DNA of 64,000 nucleotides, taken from positions 893,308 through 957,307 of the forward strand of contig NZ_QPKJ02000002.1 in assembly GCF_003344625.1 (NCBI RefSeq), read 5' to 3'. Source of the stretch: Solirubrobacter deserti (lineage in GTDB: Bacteria > Actinomycetota > Thermoleophilia > Solirubrobacterales > Solirubrobacteraceae). The stretch's first letter is position 1, and each line of letters begins with the position of its first letter. The translations under genes and the position numbers were made by a program. Shown here piece after piece: positions 1 through 8,389 of the stretch. The notes under the pieces were generated by a model that saw only the letters and a list, made by a program, of their open reading frames with translations, ran no database searches and was not told where the DNA came from.

Positions 1-486
1 CGCGCCATCCCGCAGGACGTGACGCTCAGGCAGCTCAGCGGTGACATCTCGACCGACGCCGGCGGCCAGGGCGGCACGCTCCGCGGCGCGATCTCCGCGC
101 CCGCCATCACGCTCACCGGCTGCGCCCCGGGCCAGACGCAGGTCGCTCGCCTGATGGCGCGCCTGCGCGACATCGACGGCGTCACGCGCGTCTCGCTGTC
201 GAGCTCCACGGCCGAGAAGGTCGAGGCCTCGTCCGACGGCACCGAGCGCTCCCGGCGCGTGTCGATGCCGTGCGGCTCGGGCAAGCGCCCGGCGTTCGAG
301 CTGGTCATGTTCTTCGAGGGCGACGCCGCCAAGGTCGGCGTGACGCCGGTCACCGCGACCGGCTCGGTCAGCGAGACCCCCACGCCCGCGCCCAGCGCCA
401 CCGCCACGGCCACGGCCACGCCCGGGACCAGCAGCACCGACGGCACCACCACGACCACCACCACGACCGACGGGGCGACGAAGTGA
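1..486 (+). CDS. pilN: PilN-like type IV pilus assembly protein, 3' part only
   Basis: The reading frame is open from base 1, so the gene starts upstream of the window. The visible part begins with the residues RAIPQDVTL, typical of the C-terminal periplasmic domain of PilN/fimbrial assembly proteins, followed by a stretch around AITLTGCAPGQ and LRDIDGVTRVSLSS that resembles the ferredoxin-like fold of that family. The last 45 residues are a Thr/Ala/Pro-rich tail. PilN normally bridges the cytoplasmic PilM ring to PilO in the pilus inner-membrane platform. The stop codon overlaps the GTG start of the next gene (GTGA), so the two are co-transcribed. The assignment rests on the short motif plus the pilO-like neighbour. 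Confidence 0.7.
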   Translation, partial: RAIPQDVTLRQLSGDISTDAGGQGGTLRGAISAPAITLTGCAPGQTQVARLMARLRDIDGVTRVSLSSSTAEKVEASSDGTERSRRVSMPCGSGKRPAFELVMFFEGDAAKVGVTPVTATGSVSETPTPAPSATATATATPGTSSTDGTTTTTTTTDGATK

Positions 487-1208
487 GCCGTACCTACAAG
501 ATGCTGCTCGTGGCCGTCGTGGCGCTGCTCGCCGTGGGCGGCTACTGGAAGATGGCCCTGGCGCCCAAGCGCGCGCAGGTCGCCGACCTCGACGAGCAGA
601 TCGCGGTGGCCCAGGCGCAGCTGGCGCAGTCCCAGGCGCTGGTGAGCACCTACCGCGGCGCCCAGAAGGCCTACAAGGTCAACTACGAGACGGTCGTCCG
701 CCTCGGCAAGGCCGTCCCGACCGACGACGACACGCGCTCGCTGCTGGTCCAGCTCGACACGTCCGCCAAGCGCGCCGGCGTCGACTTCGACACTGTGAAC
801 GTCAACGGTGGCGGCGGCTCGTCCTCGTCCACCGAGGCCAGCACGACGCCGGGCGCCGTGAACGCCGGCGCGTTCTCCGCCATGCCGTTCGCGTTCGGCT
901 TCACCGGCACGTTCGCGTCCCTGGGCGACTTCCTCGCCCGCATGGAGCGCTTCGTCACGCTCAAGGGCGACAAGATCGAGGTCAACGGTCGCCTCGTCCG
1001 CATCGAGAACCTCACGCTCGCGCCCGCCGAGAGCGGCTGGCCCGGCCTGCAGGCGCAGGTCGGCGCGAGCGCCTACATCGTCCCGGAGACGACCGACGTC
1101 AACGGCGGCACGACCGCCGGCACGGGCTCCACCCAGACGTCGACCACGACCACGACCACCACGACGCCGGCCGCCACGGACGGCCAGGGCGGGACCGAGA
1201 TCCGATGA
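483..1208 (+). CDS. pilO: PilO-like type IV pilus inner-membrane platform protein
   Basis: The protein has 241 residues from a GTG start that overlaps the pilN stop. It has one N-terminal transmembrane helix (about residues 7-22), then a coiled-coil segment rich in Ala, Gln and Leu (AQLAQSQALVSTYRGAQKAY), then a PilO-type ferredoxin-like domain containing MPFAFGFTGTFASLGDFL, which matches the conserved signature of PilO in which strand beta1 leads into a helix that measures a small distance. A Thr-rich tail of the same style as the pilN tail ends the protein. PilO pairs with PilN in the periplasm-side platform of the pilus machine. Homology is from motif recognition only. Confidence 0.75.
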   Translation: MSRTYKMLLVAVVALLAVGGYWKMALAPKRAQVADLDEQIAVAQAQLAQSQALVSTYRGAQKAYKVNYETVVRLGKAVPTDDDTRSLLVQLDTSAKRAGVDFDTVNVNGGGGSSSSTEASTTPGAVNAGAFSAMPFAFGFTGTFASLGDFLARMERFVTLKGDKIEVNGRLVRIENLTLAPAESGWPGLQAQVGASAYIVPETTDVNGGTTAGTGSTQTSTTTTTTTTPAATDGQGGTEIR

Positions 1209-1999
1209 ACCTGATCACCGATACCTGGCGCGGGCTGGTCCGGCGCAAGCTGTGGCCCGTCGCGCTGCTCCTGGTGGGCGCGCTGGTGGCGGTGCCGATG
1301 TTCCTCGCGAAGGAGCCGGAGGTCACTCCCGCTCCCGCGAACGCCCAGGCGCAGGTCGAGGGCCTGCCCGCGACCTACGTGACCGCCGCCACCGAGGACA
1401 GCGCTCTCGAGGAAGATGCGACGAGCAAGCGCCATCGTGCGCTGGGGGCCGAGAAGGACCCGTTCGAGCCGGCGCCGCTGCCCAAGGCCAAGAAGAAGAA
1501 GACCAAGAAAGCGACGAAGACCTCGACGGCGAAGACCGAGCCGGCGGCGACCGAGACCGACAGCGCCAAGACCGAGCCGTCCACCGGTTCGGGTGACGCC
1601 GGCGGCGGTGCGTCCGAGCCGAGCGCTCCCGTGGCGACGCCCACCCCGACCGCCACGCCGACGCCGGCGCCGGACAACTCGGTGCGCGTGCGCTTCACGC
1701 GCGTCGAGGAGACCACGGCCGACGAGCTGCCCGCCGTCACGGTGGAGGAGCTCTCCGTCCTCCCGGACGAAGAGAACCCGGTGGTCGTCTTCCAGGGCCT
1801 CGAGAAGAAGGGCAAGATCGCGGTCTTCGAGCTCACCGGCAACGCGACGGTCGAGGGCGACGGCGAGTGCGAGCCCTCGCCCACGGACTGCCGGATCGTG
1901 CGGCTGCGCGCCGGCGAGACCGTCTTCATCACGGTCAAGGACACCGGCGAGGAGACCGACGCGCAGTACCAGCTCGACCTCGTGAAGATCAACCGCTGA
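1205..1999 (+). CDS. Membrane-anchored pilus-operon protein of unknown family
   Basis: The gene has 264 codons and an ATG that overlaps the pilO stop by 4 nt (ATGA), which puts it in the pilus operon. Residues 1-30 contain a positively charged start and a single transmembrane helix (KLWPVALLLVGALVAVPMFL). A Lys/Ala/Thr/Glu- and Pro-rich linker of about 90 residues follows, then a compact C-terminal domain (about residues 155-264) with alternating hydrophobic strands and the pair of cysteines in GECEPSPTDCRIV. Position suggests a PilP-like partner of PilO, but I see no PilP signature, so the function is open. A terminator follows at 2061-2085. Confidence 0.6.
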   Translation: MNLITDTWRGLVRRKLWPVALLLVGALVAVPMFLAKEPEVTPAPANAQAQVEGLPATYVTAATEDSALEEDATSKRHRALGAEKDPFEPAPLPKAKKKKTKKATKTSTAKTEPAATETDSAKTEPSTGSGDAGGGASEPSAPVATPTPTATPTPAPDNSVRVRFTRVEETTADELPAVTVEELSVLPDEENPVVVFQGLEKKGKIAVFELTGNATVEGDGECEPSPTDCRIVRLRAGETVFITVKDTGEETDAQYQLDLVKINR

Positions 2000-2060
2000 G
2001 CGGGGGGTCCGGGGGGCGGCAGCCCCCTGGGGAAAATCTGCGGCGGGAGCCGAGGATGCG

Positions 2061-2085
2061 GAAGGCGGGCCCTGTGCCCGCCTTC
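2061..2085 (+). terminator. Intrinsic terminator after the pilus operon
   Basis: Two perfectly complementary 10-base arms, GAAGGCGGGC and GCCCGCCTTC, are separated by the 5-base loop CCTGT and followed by a pyrimidine run (gccctttct). It lies 62 nt after the stop of the last pilus gene and just before the aroC promoter, so it separates the two operons. Confidence 0.8.
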
Positions 2086-2093
2086 GCCCTTTC

Positions 2094-2099
2094 TAGGAT
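2094..2099 (+). promoter_or_regulatory. Leaderless-type -10 element of aroC
   Basis: The hexamer TAGGAT ends exactly 7 nt before the GTG start of aroC. This spacing places the expected transcription start at or next to the GTG, so the aroC mRNA is probably leaderless; there is no Shine-Dalgarno sequence in the 7 nt. The same geometry recurs at deoB and dgt. Confidence 0.55.
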
Positions 2100-2106
2100 C
2101 TCCCGC

Positions 2107-3279
2107 GTGCCATTGCACGTCGTCACCGCCGGCGAATCACACGGGCCGGGCCTCACCACCATCGTGGAGGGCCTGCCCGCGGGCTTGCAGCTCTCTCAGG
2201 AAGCGATCGATCGCGACCTCGCGCGCCGCCAGCTCGGCCACGGCCGAGGTGGGCGGATGAAGATCGAGAAGGACGCCGCGTCCGTCACCTCGGGCGTCCG
2301 TCACGGACGGACGCTGGGCGGGCCGATCGCGCTTCAGGTCGCCAACCGCGACTACAAGAACTGGGAAGAGCGGATGAACCCGTGGCCGGTGGAGAACGCC
2401 GTGCCCGAGGTGCACCTGCCGCGCCCGGGGCACGCGGACCTCGCGGGCGTGCAGAAGTTCGGTTTCACGGACGTCCGCAACGTGCTCGAGCGGGCCTCCG
2501 CGCGCGAGACGGCCGCACGCGTGGCCGGCGGGGCGCTGGCCAAGGAGTTCTTGCGGGCGCTGGGCGTGTCCGTGGTTTCGCACGTCACCCAGATCGGGTC
2601 GGTGCGCGCGCCGGAGCGCTCGGACGAGCCGGTGCTGGCGGACTTCGACGCCGTCGACGAGTCGCCCGTCCGCTGCCTGGACGCCGAGGCGACGAAGGCG
2701 ATGGTCAACGAGATCAACGTCCTGCGCAAGCAGAACGAGTCGATCGGCGGGATCTTCGAGCTGCGCGCGTACGGGCTCGTGCCCGGGCTGGGCTCGCACG
2801 TGTCCTGGACGCAGCGGATGGACGGGCTGATCGCGGGCGCGCTGCTGTCGATTCAGGCGGCGAAGGGCGTCGGGCTCGGCGACGGGTTCGACCTCGCGGG
2901 GCGCCCCGGCTCGGAGGCCCACGACGAGATCTTCTACTCCTCCGAGCGCGGCTACTACCGCGAGACCAACCGGTCCGGCGGGCTCGAGGGCGGCATGACG
3001 ACGGGCGAGCCGCTGGTGGCGCGCGTCGCGATGAAGCCGATCCCGACGCTGACCAAGCCACTGCGCTCGGTCGACATCGCGACCAAGGAGCCCTCGCAGG
3101 CGCTGCGCGAGCGCACCGACTCCTGCGTCGTCCCGGCCGCGGGCGTCGTGGGGGAGGCGATGCTCGCGATCGTGCTCGCGGGCGCGTACCGGGACAAGTT
3201 CGGCGGCGACCACATCGACGACGTGAAGGCCGCCGTGAGCGCATACTGCTCGCGAATCGGATGGAAGCCTCGGCCCTAG
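2107..3279 (+). CDS. aroC: Chorismate synthase
   Basis: The product of 390 residues converts 5-enolpyruvylshikimate-3-phosphate to chorismate, the last step of the common aromatic pathway, using reduced FMN. Family signatures are clear: GESHGPGL near residue 10, LGHGRGGRMKIE near residue 45, RASARETAARVAGG near residue 135 and RTDSCVVPAAGVVGEAM near residue 338. The GTG at 2107 is chosen because the protein then starts PLHVVTAGESHG as family members do, and a -10 box lies 7 nt upstream. The open frame extends further upstream but through the terminator. The 3' end overlaps aroK-aroB by 19 nt, so translation of the shikimate operon is coupled. Confidence 0.97.
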   Translation: MPLHVVTAGESHGPGLTTIVEGLPAGLQLSQEAIDRDLARRQLGHGRGGRMKIEKDAASVTSGVRHGRTLGGPIALQVANRDYKNWEERMNPWPVENAVPEVHLPRPGHADLAGVQKFGFTDVRNVLERASARETAARVAGGALAKEFLRALGVSVVSHVTQIGSVRAPERSDEPVLADFDAVDESPVRCLDAEATKAMVNEINVLRKQNESIGGIFELRAYGLVPGLGSHVSWTQRMDGLIAGALLSIQAAKGVGLGDGFDLAGRPGSEAHDEIFYSSERGYYRETNRSGGLEGGMTTGEPLVARVAMKPIPTLTKPLRSVDIATKEPSQALRERTDSCVVPAAGVVGEAMLAIVLAGAYRDKFGGDHIDDVKAAVSAYCSRIGWKPRP

Positions 3280-4772
3280 TCTTCATCGGCTTCATGGGCG
3301 CCGGCAAGACGACCGGCGCCCGTGCGGCGGCCGCGGCGCTCGGCGTGCGCGCGGTCGACACCGACCGCGAGCTCGAGCAGCGGCTCGGCACCTCGATCGA
3401 GGAGTACTTCGCCTCGCACGGCGAGCGCGCGTTCCGCGAGGTCGAGGAAGACGTCGTCGCCGAGGTGCTGGAGACGGTGCCGGCGCCGGTGATCTCGCTC
3501 GGCGGCGGGTCGATCACCTCGGCCCGGGTGCGCGACCTGCTGACCCGGCACACGGTCGTGATGCTCGACGTCGACGAGCCGACGGCGTGGCGCCGCGCGG
3601 GCGGCAAGAAGCGCCCGCTGGCGCGCGACCGCGAGCGCTTCGCGGCACTGCACGCCGAGCGCGCGCCCCAGTACGAGGCGCTGGCCGACGCGGTGCTGCT
3701 GGACGGCAGCGCGGAGACGATCCGGCGCGCGGCGGGGGCGCTGCGGCGGATCCCGGGCGGCGTGAAGGTCATCTGGGCCGTCGCGGGCGAGCACACCTAC
3801 CCCGTGTACGTCGGCGACGTCCTGGACGGCGCGTTCTGGCCGCTGCGGGGTCGCCGCTTCCTGCTCTCGGACGAGTCGGTCGCGCCGCTGTACGGCGACC
3901 GCGTGCCCGACGCGCTCGGCCCGTTCGTCATGCCCGCGGGCGAGGAGGCCAAGACGCTCGCCAACGCCGAGGTGCTGCTGCGCGCCGTGGCTGCGGCCGG
4001 GATGGACCATGACGACCACGTCGCCGCTTTGGGTGGCGGGGTCGTGGGCGACGTGGCCGGGTTCTGCGCGGCGGTCTACCAGCGCGGCGTCGGCGTGGTG
4101 CAGGTGCCGACGACGCTGGTGGCGCAGGTCGATTCGGCCTACGGCGGAAAGACCGGCGTGGACCTGCCCGAGGGCAAGAACTACGTGGGCGCGTATCACC
4201 AGCCGCGGGCGGTGCTCGCGGACCCGCGGACGCTGTCGACCTTGCCGCGCGAGGAGCTCGCCGCGGGCTGGGCCGAGGTGATCAAGACGGCGCTGATCGC
4301 CGGCGGGCCGCTGTGGGCGCGTGTGCGCCGCGGGGCGCAGGACGTGGACCGCGACCTGGTGCTGGCGTGCGCGCGCACCAAGCTGGCCGTGGTCGCGCGC
4401 GACGAGCGCGACGCCGGGCGCCGGCAGGTGCTCAACCTCGGCCACACCGTCGGCCACGCGATCGAGACTGCCACGGGCTACGCGCGCTACCGGCACGGCG
4501 AGGCGGTCGGGCTGGGGCTGCTCGCGGCGCTCAGGCTGTCCGGCCAGGACGGCCTGCGGGCCGAGGTCGCCGAGCTGCTGGAGACGCACGGGCTGCCGAC
4601 GCGCGTGGACGCCGGCATCGACGAGGACGCGATCATCGCCGCCGCCCAGCGCGACAAGAAGCGCCGCGGCGGGCGCGTGGGCTTCGTCGTGGTGGAGGCG
4701 CCCGGTGACGTGCGGACGGGCGTGCCGATGGACGAGGGCGACGTCCGCGCCGCCGTCCGGGAGCTGCGATGA
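3261..4772 (+). CDS. aroKB: Fused shikimate kinase / 3-dehydroquinate synthase
   Basis: One frame of 503 residues contains two enzymes. Residues 1-165 are shikimate kinase: the P-loop GFMGAGKTT, the shikimate-contact DTDRELEQR, and the SLGGGSI strand. Residues 168-503 are 3-dehydroquinate synthase: ALGGGVVGDVAGFCAA binding NAD, QVPTTLVAQVDSAYGGKTG, KNYVGAYHQP, and the metal ligands in LNLGHTVGHAIE and the HGEAVGLG segment. Together they catalyse steps 2 and 5 of the shikimate pathway. No stop, frameshift or loss of a key motif is seen between the halves. AroKB fusions are known from other phyla such as Thermotoga. The start lies inside the end of aroC and the stop overlaps aroQ by 4 nt. Confidence 0.96.
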   Translation: MEASALVFIGFMGAGKTTGARAAAAALGVRAVDTDRELEQRLGTSIEEYFASHGERAFREVEEDVVAEVLETVPAPVISLGGGSITSARVRDLLTRHTVVMLDVDEPTAWRRAGGKKRPLARDRERFAALHAERAPQYEALADAVLLDGSAETIRRAAGALRRIPGGVKVIWAVAGEHTYPVYVGDVLDGAFWPLRGRRFLLSDESVAPLYGDRVPDALGPFVMPAGEEAKTLANAEVLLRAVAAAGMDHDDHVAALGGGVVGDVAGFCAAVYQRGVGVVQVPTTLVAQVDSAYGGKTGVDLPEGKNYVGAYHQPRAVLADPRTLSTLPREELAAGWAEVIKTALIAGGPLWARVRRGAQDVDRDLVLACARTKLAVVARDERDAGRRQVLNLGHTVGHAIETATGYARYRHGEAVGLGLLAALRLSGQDGLRAEVAELLETHGLPTRVDAGIDEDAIIAAAQRDKKRRGGRVGFVVVEAPGDVRTGVPMDEGDVRAAVRELR

Positions 4773-5203
4773 AGCACCGCGTCGCCGTCCTGCACGGGAT
4801 CAACCTCGACGCGCTGGACCGGCGCCCGGCGCAGCACTATGGCGGGCTCACCTACACGCAGCTCGAGCAGCGGATCACCGCCTTCGGGCGCGAGCTCGGC
4901 TTGACCGTGGCGTGCTTTCAGTCCAACCACGAGGGCGAGTTCGTCGAGGAGCTGCACAAGACGCCCGACTACGCGGACGGGATCGTCATCAACCCGGGCG
5001 CGTGGACGCACTACGCGTGGTCGCTGCGCGACGCGGTGGAGATCGCCGGGCTGCCGACGATCGAGGTGCACCTGAGCGACGTGGACGCCCGCGAGGCATT
5101 CCGGCAGGTGTCGGTGCTGGAGGGCGTGCGCGCCGGCAAGGTCTCCGGTCGCGGGCCGGACGGCTACCGCGACGCGCTGGCGCTGCTCAAGGAGGCGTGG
5201 TGA
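4769..5203 (+). CDS. aroQ: Type II 3-dehydroquinate dehydratase
   Basis: The 144-residue protein is the normal length for the dodecameric type II dehydroquinase, which dehydrates 3-dehydroquinate to 3-dehydroshikimate. Signatures are HGINLDALDRR near the N-terminus (most homologues have HGPNLN), QSNHEGEFVEELH, the catalytic-site strand IVINPGAWTHYAW, and EVHLSDVDAREAFRQ. The usual Tyr in the flexible lid is likely within QHYGGLTYTQLE. Start and stop overlap both neighbours by 4 nt, so aroC, aroKB, aroQ and the following peptidase form one translationally coupled operon. Aromatic pathway steps for DAHP synthase, aroE and aroA are not in the window. Confidence 0.95.
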   Translation: MKHRVAVLHGINLDALDRRPAQHYGGLTYTQLEQRITAFGRELGLTVACFQSNHEGEFVEELHKTPDYADGIVINPGAWTHYAWSLRDAVEIAGLPTIEVHLSDVDAREAFRQVSVLEGVRAGKVSGRGPDGYRDALALLKEAW

Positions 5204-6246
5204 GCCGCGCGGACCGGGTGGCCGGGAAGGTGGACCAGGTCGACGCGCTGCTGGTGACCGAGCCGGCGAACCTGCGCTACGTCACCGGTTTCACGGGCTC
5301 GAACGGGTTCGCGGTGGTCGGGCGCGACGTGCGTCGCTTCGTCACCGACTTCCGTTACGTCGAGCAGGCCAAGCTCGAGGTGCCCGACTTCGACCGCGAG
5401 CAGGGGCCGCAGGAGCTGTTCGCCGCGTTGAAGGGGTTCTCGGGGCGGCTCGGGTTCGACGACGCGCACCTGTCGGTCAAGCAGCACCGGCGGCTGGGGG
5501 AGCTGCTGCCGGACGTCGAGCTGGTGCCGCTGGCGAGCGTGGTCGAAGGCGTGCGGGCGGTCAAGGAGCCGGGGGAGATCCTGCGCATCTCCGCGGCCGC
5601 CGCGCTCGTGGACGAGATCTACGGCTGGCTGCTCGAGGTCGGGCTCGTCGGCCGCACGGAGCGTGACGTCGCCGTCGCGCTCGAGCACGAGATGCGCGTG
5701 CGCGGCGCGTCGGGGCCGTCGTTCCCGTCCATCGTCGCGTCCGCCGAGCACGGCGCGCTGCCGCACGCGCAGCCGCGCGAGGTCGAGATCGCGCGCGACA
5801 CGCTCGTCACGATCGACATCGGCGCGGTGCTCGACGGCTACTGCTCGGACTGCACGCGCACGTGGGCGACGGGCGACGTGTCGGACGAGCTGGCCGAGAT
5901 CCACGCGCTGGTGCTGCGCGCGCAGGTGACGGCACTGGATGAGGTCCGGCCCGGCCCGCTCGGGCGCGAGCTCGACGCCGTCGCACGCGACATCATCACC
6001 GCCGCCGGCCACGGCGACCACTTCGGGCACGGGCTGGGGCATGGCGTCGGCCTCGTCACCCACGAGGCGCCGCGCCTGGCGCGCACCGCGGAGGTGGCGC
6101 TGGAGCCGGGGCACGTCGTCACCGTCGAGCCGGGCGTCTACGTGCCAGGCGTGGGCGGTGTGCGGATCGAGGATCTCGTGGTCGTCACCGAGAGCGGACG
6201 GGACGTGCTCTCGCACGCGTCGAAGGAACTCCTGACCGCCGACTAG
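5200..6246 (+). CDS. pepP: M24-family Xaa-Pro aminopeptidase-like protein
   Basis: The 348-residue protein has a creatinase N-terminal domain (LRYVTGFTGSNGFAVV) and a pita-bread M24 domain. All five metal ligands are visible: Asp in VTIDIGAVLDGY, Asp in CSDCTRTWATGD, His in GHGLGHGVGL, Glu in VTVEPGVYV and Glu in GVRIEDLVVV. It should remove N-terminal residues ahead of proline from peptides in the cytoplasm. The GTG start overlaps the aroQ stop. Gene order aroQ-pepP-efp-nusB is common in Gram-positive bacteria, but here efp is displaced by about 5.8 kb. A weak hairpin in the 60-nt gap after the gene may end the operon. Confidence 0.9.
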   Translation: MSRADRVAGKVDQVDALLVTEPANLRYVTGFTGSNGFAVVGRDVRRFVTDFRYVEQAKLEVPDFDREQGPQELFAALKGFSGRLGFDDAHLSVKQHRRLGELLPDVELVPLASVVEGVRAVKEPGEILRISAAAALVDEIYGWLLEVGLVGRTERDVAVALEHEMRVRGASGPSFPSIVASAEHGALPHAQPREVEIARDTLVTIDIGAVLDGYCSDCTRTWATGDVSDELAEIHALVLRAQVTALDEVRPGPLGRELDAVARDIITAAGHGDHFGHGLGHGVGLVTHEAPRLARTAEVALEPGHVVTVEPGVYVPGVGGVRIEDLVVVTESGRDVLSHASKELLTAD

Positions 6247-6306
6247 GGTCATCACCCCACCGACCACGGCTCAAGGCGGTCGGCGGATCGGTCGATACCG
6301 GGAGCG

Positions 6307-7857
6307 ATGGTATTTCGACCCCGCACCCGCCAGCTGCGCCGCGCCGTGGCCGTGGCCGCGCTCGGCGCGCTCGTCGTGCCCGCCACGGCGGGCGCGGCGA
6401 CGAAAAAGACGCCGGTGATCACCAAGGTGACGCCGAAGACGGCCTACGTCGGCGCGAAGCTGACGATCACGGGCAAGCACTTCAAGCGCGGCAAGGCCAA
6501 GAACAGCGTGCTGTTCCGCCGCGACGGCGGCAAGGCCCTGTTCGTCAAGGCCGACGTCAGCACGACCAAGAAGCTCACGGTCGTCCTGCCGAAGTCGCTC
6601 GAGAAGTACATGCTGACCCAGGGCGGCCAGCCGACCGTGACGCGGTTCCGCGTGCGCGTGCTCGCCGGCAAGCTCGGCAAGGCCTTCACCTCGGTCAAGG
6701 AGTCCCCGCTGATCGCGCCGGAGCGGATCGCCGACGCCGGTGGCGGCGCGGGCGGCGTCTCGGACGGCGCGGGCATCCCGCCGGCTCCGGACGGCGACTG
6801 CGACGGCGACCGCACCCTCAACAGCGCCGACGCCGACGACGACAACGACCTGCTGCCGGACCCGCTCGAGCTCTCCCTCAAGCTCGACCCGTGCGTCGGC
6901 GACACCGACGGCGACGGCGTCGAGGATGGCTTCGAGTACCAGTCCGCGATCGACCTCAACAACGACGACTACCAGGCGCCGAACACGGCCATCCCGTTCC
7001 CGGCGAAGACCCCGTACCCGAACCCGCTGTTCAAGGACGCGGACGTCGACTACGACGGCGACAGCCTCACGCTCGACGACGAGTACAAGCTCTGGAAGTA
7101 CACGTACGAGGTCAACTTCACCGCGTCGCGCACGCTGACGCCGCTGTCGTACACGGACGGGGCGCAGTACTCGCTGTCGCAGCTCACGGGTGGCAACGGC
7201 CGCCGCCAGCCGACGCAGCTGGTGGCCACGTACGCCCCGCCGCAGACGTTCCGCACCTGGCTGGCGACCTACGGCTTCGAGTCCGTCACGCTGCGGTCGG
7301 TCCCGGGCATCTTCTCGGACCCGATGACCGAGGGCGTCCTGGAGACGCACAACATCACCAACATGGACCGCGTCGGAGGCACCACGCCCGACTACTGGAA
7401 CGTCGAGAGCGACCTCTACGTCTCCGACAACGAGCGTGACGAGGACGCCGACGGCCTGACCAACTACCACGAGGTCTCCGGTCCGATGACCCGGGACTGG
7501 TGGGAGGCCTGCTACTCCAACGAGAACGCGTACCCGATCAAGTACGCGGGCACGAAGGCCTACGACAACGACAGCGACGGCGACGGCATCGTCGACGGCG
7601 CCGACGACCAGGACTTCGACGACGTGCCGAACATCATGGAGCTCAGCCGCAGCCTGGCCGGCAACTACCCGATCCAGGCGGCCAACTGCGACACGGGCTC
7701 CGCGATCCACGACTCGTCGGTCCCGAACAAGGCGCTCGTGAACCCGTTCAACCCGTGCCTGCCGGATCGCTTCTCGCGGACGTGCCCGATCCACCCGACC
7801 ATCGGGCAGAAGTACCCGCCGTTCGACACCGAGTGGGAGCCGCTCGTCCTCAACTAG
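6307..7857 (+). CDS. Secreted IPT/TIG-domain protein with calcium-binding thrombospondin type 3-like repeats
   Basis: The 516-residue protein begins with an Arg-rich start and a signal peptide ending near ATAGAAT. Residues about 36-110 form an IPT/TIG fold (PVITKVTPKTAYVGAKLTITGKHF). Several Asp-rich loops follow that match thrombospondin type 3 / EF-hand-like calcium sites: DCDGDRTLNSADADDDND, DTDGDGVEDGFE, DVDYDGDSLTLDDEY, DEDADGLTNYHE and DNDSDGDGIVDGADDQD. It is probably exported and calcium-stabilised; the partner or substrate is unknown. A short GGGAG lies just before the ATG. Its stop codon lies inside the 3' end of the convergent OsmC gene, and the hairpin at 7868-7892 probably ends its transcript. 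Confidence 0.75.
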   Translation: MVFRPRTRQLRRAVAVAALGALVVPATAGAATKKTPVITKVTPKTAYVGAKLTITGKHFKRGKAKNSVLFRRDGGKALFVKADVSTTKKLTVVLPKSLEKYMLTQGGQPTVTRFRVRVLAGKLGKAFTSVKESPLIAPERIADAGGGAGGVSDGAGIPPAPDGDCDGDRTLNSADADDDNDLLPDPLELSLKLDPCVGDTDGDGVEDGFEYQSAIDLNNDDYQAPNTAIPFPAKTPYPNPLFKDADVDYDGDSLTLDDEYKLWKYTYEVNFTASRTLTPLSYTDGAQYSLSQLTGGNGRRQPTQLVATYAPPQTFRTWLATYGFESVTLRSVPGIFSDPMTEGVLETHNITNMDRVGGTTPDYWNVESDLYVSDNERDEDADGLTNYHEVSGPMTRDWWEACYSNENAYPIKYAGTKAYDNDSDGDGIVDGADDQDFDDVPNIMELSRSLAGNYPIQAANCDTGSAIHDSSVPNKALVNPFNPCLPDRFSRTCPIHPTIGQKYPPFDTEWEPLVLN

Positions 7858-8389
7858 CCGAGTTCTCGAGGGCCCGCTCGGTGCGGGCCCTCGTCATCTC
7901 GGCGGTCAGCTTCGGGGCGCCGTTGAGCGTCTGGAAGACCACGCAGTAGCGCTCCGTCAGCTTGAGCAGCGTGGCCAGCTGCTCGTCGTCAGCGGGCGTG
8001 TCGACCTCGAAGCGCAGGCGGATGTCGGAGAAGCCGACCGCCGCCTCCCGGTCGACGCCCAGCGTGCCGCGGAAGTCCAGGTCGCCCTCGGCGAACACGC
8101 GCCCCTCGGTGATCGGCACCTCGATCGCGGTCGCGACCGCCTGCAGCGTGACGCCGGCGCACGCGACCAGCGCCTCCAGCAGCATGTCGCCCGAGCACAG
8201 CAGGCTGCCGTCGCCGCCCGTCAGCGGGTGCAGGCCGGCCTGGGCGATCGCGCGGCCCGTCTCGACGTTGCAGCTGACGCCGTCACCCACCGTCCCCTTG
8301 GCCTTCAGCGTGATGAAGGCCTCGTTCGGGTCTTCCTTGTAGCGGCTCTTCAGCGGTGCCTGGAGCGCGCGCAGCTCGTCGCGGTTCAT
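7850..8389 (-). CDS. OsmC/Ohr-family peroxidase-like protein
   Basis: The 179-residue protein belongs to the OsmC family of thiol peroxidases that reduce organic hydroperoxides. Both conserved cysteines are in place: one in LEALVACAGVTLQA and one in LTERYCVVFQTL. The length is slightly above a minimal OsmC domain because of a 50-residue N-terminal extension, as in YhfA-like members. Its ATG overlaps the stop of the upstream MarR-GNAT gene by 4 nt, so it is the last gene of a minus-strand operon and probably under the same MarR operators. That context fits an oxidative or electrophile stress response. Confidence 0.88.
   Translation of the reverse strand: MNRDELRALQAPLKSRYKEDPNEAFITLKAKGTVGDGVSCNVETGRAIAQAGLHPLTGGDGSLLCSGDMLLEALVACAGVTLQAVATAIEVPITEGRVFAEGDLDFRGTLGVDREAAVGFSDIRLRFEVDTPADDEQLATLLKLTERYCVVFQTLNGAPKLTAEMTRARTERALENSAS
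7868..7892. terminator. Hairpin embedded in the OsmC 3' end, probable bidirectional terminator
   Basis: Complementary arms GAGGGCCCGC and GCGGGCCCTC flank the loop TCGGT. It starts 11 nt after the stop of the plus-strand secreted protein gene and lies within the last codons of the convergent minus-strand OsmC gene, so coding sequence and a terminator-like structure share the same bases. No U-run follows on the plus strand. Confidence 0.55.
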
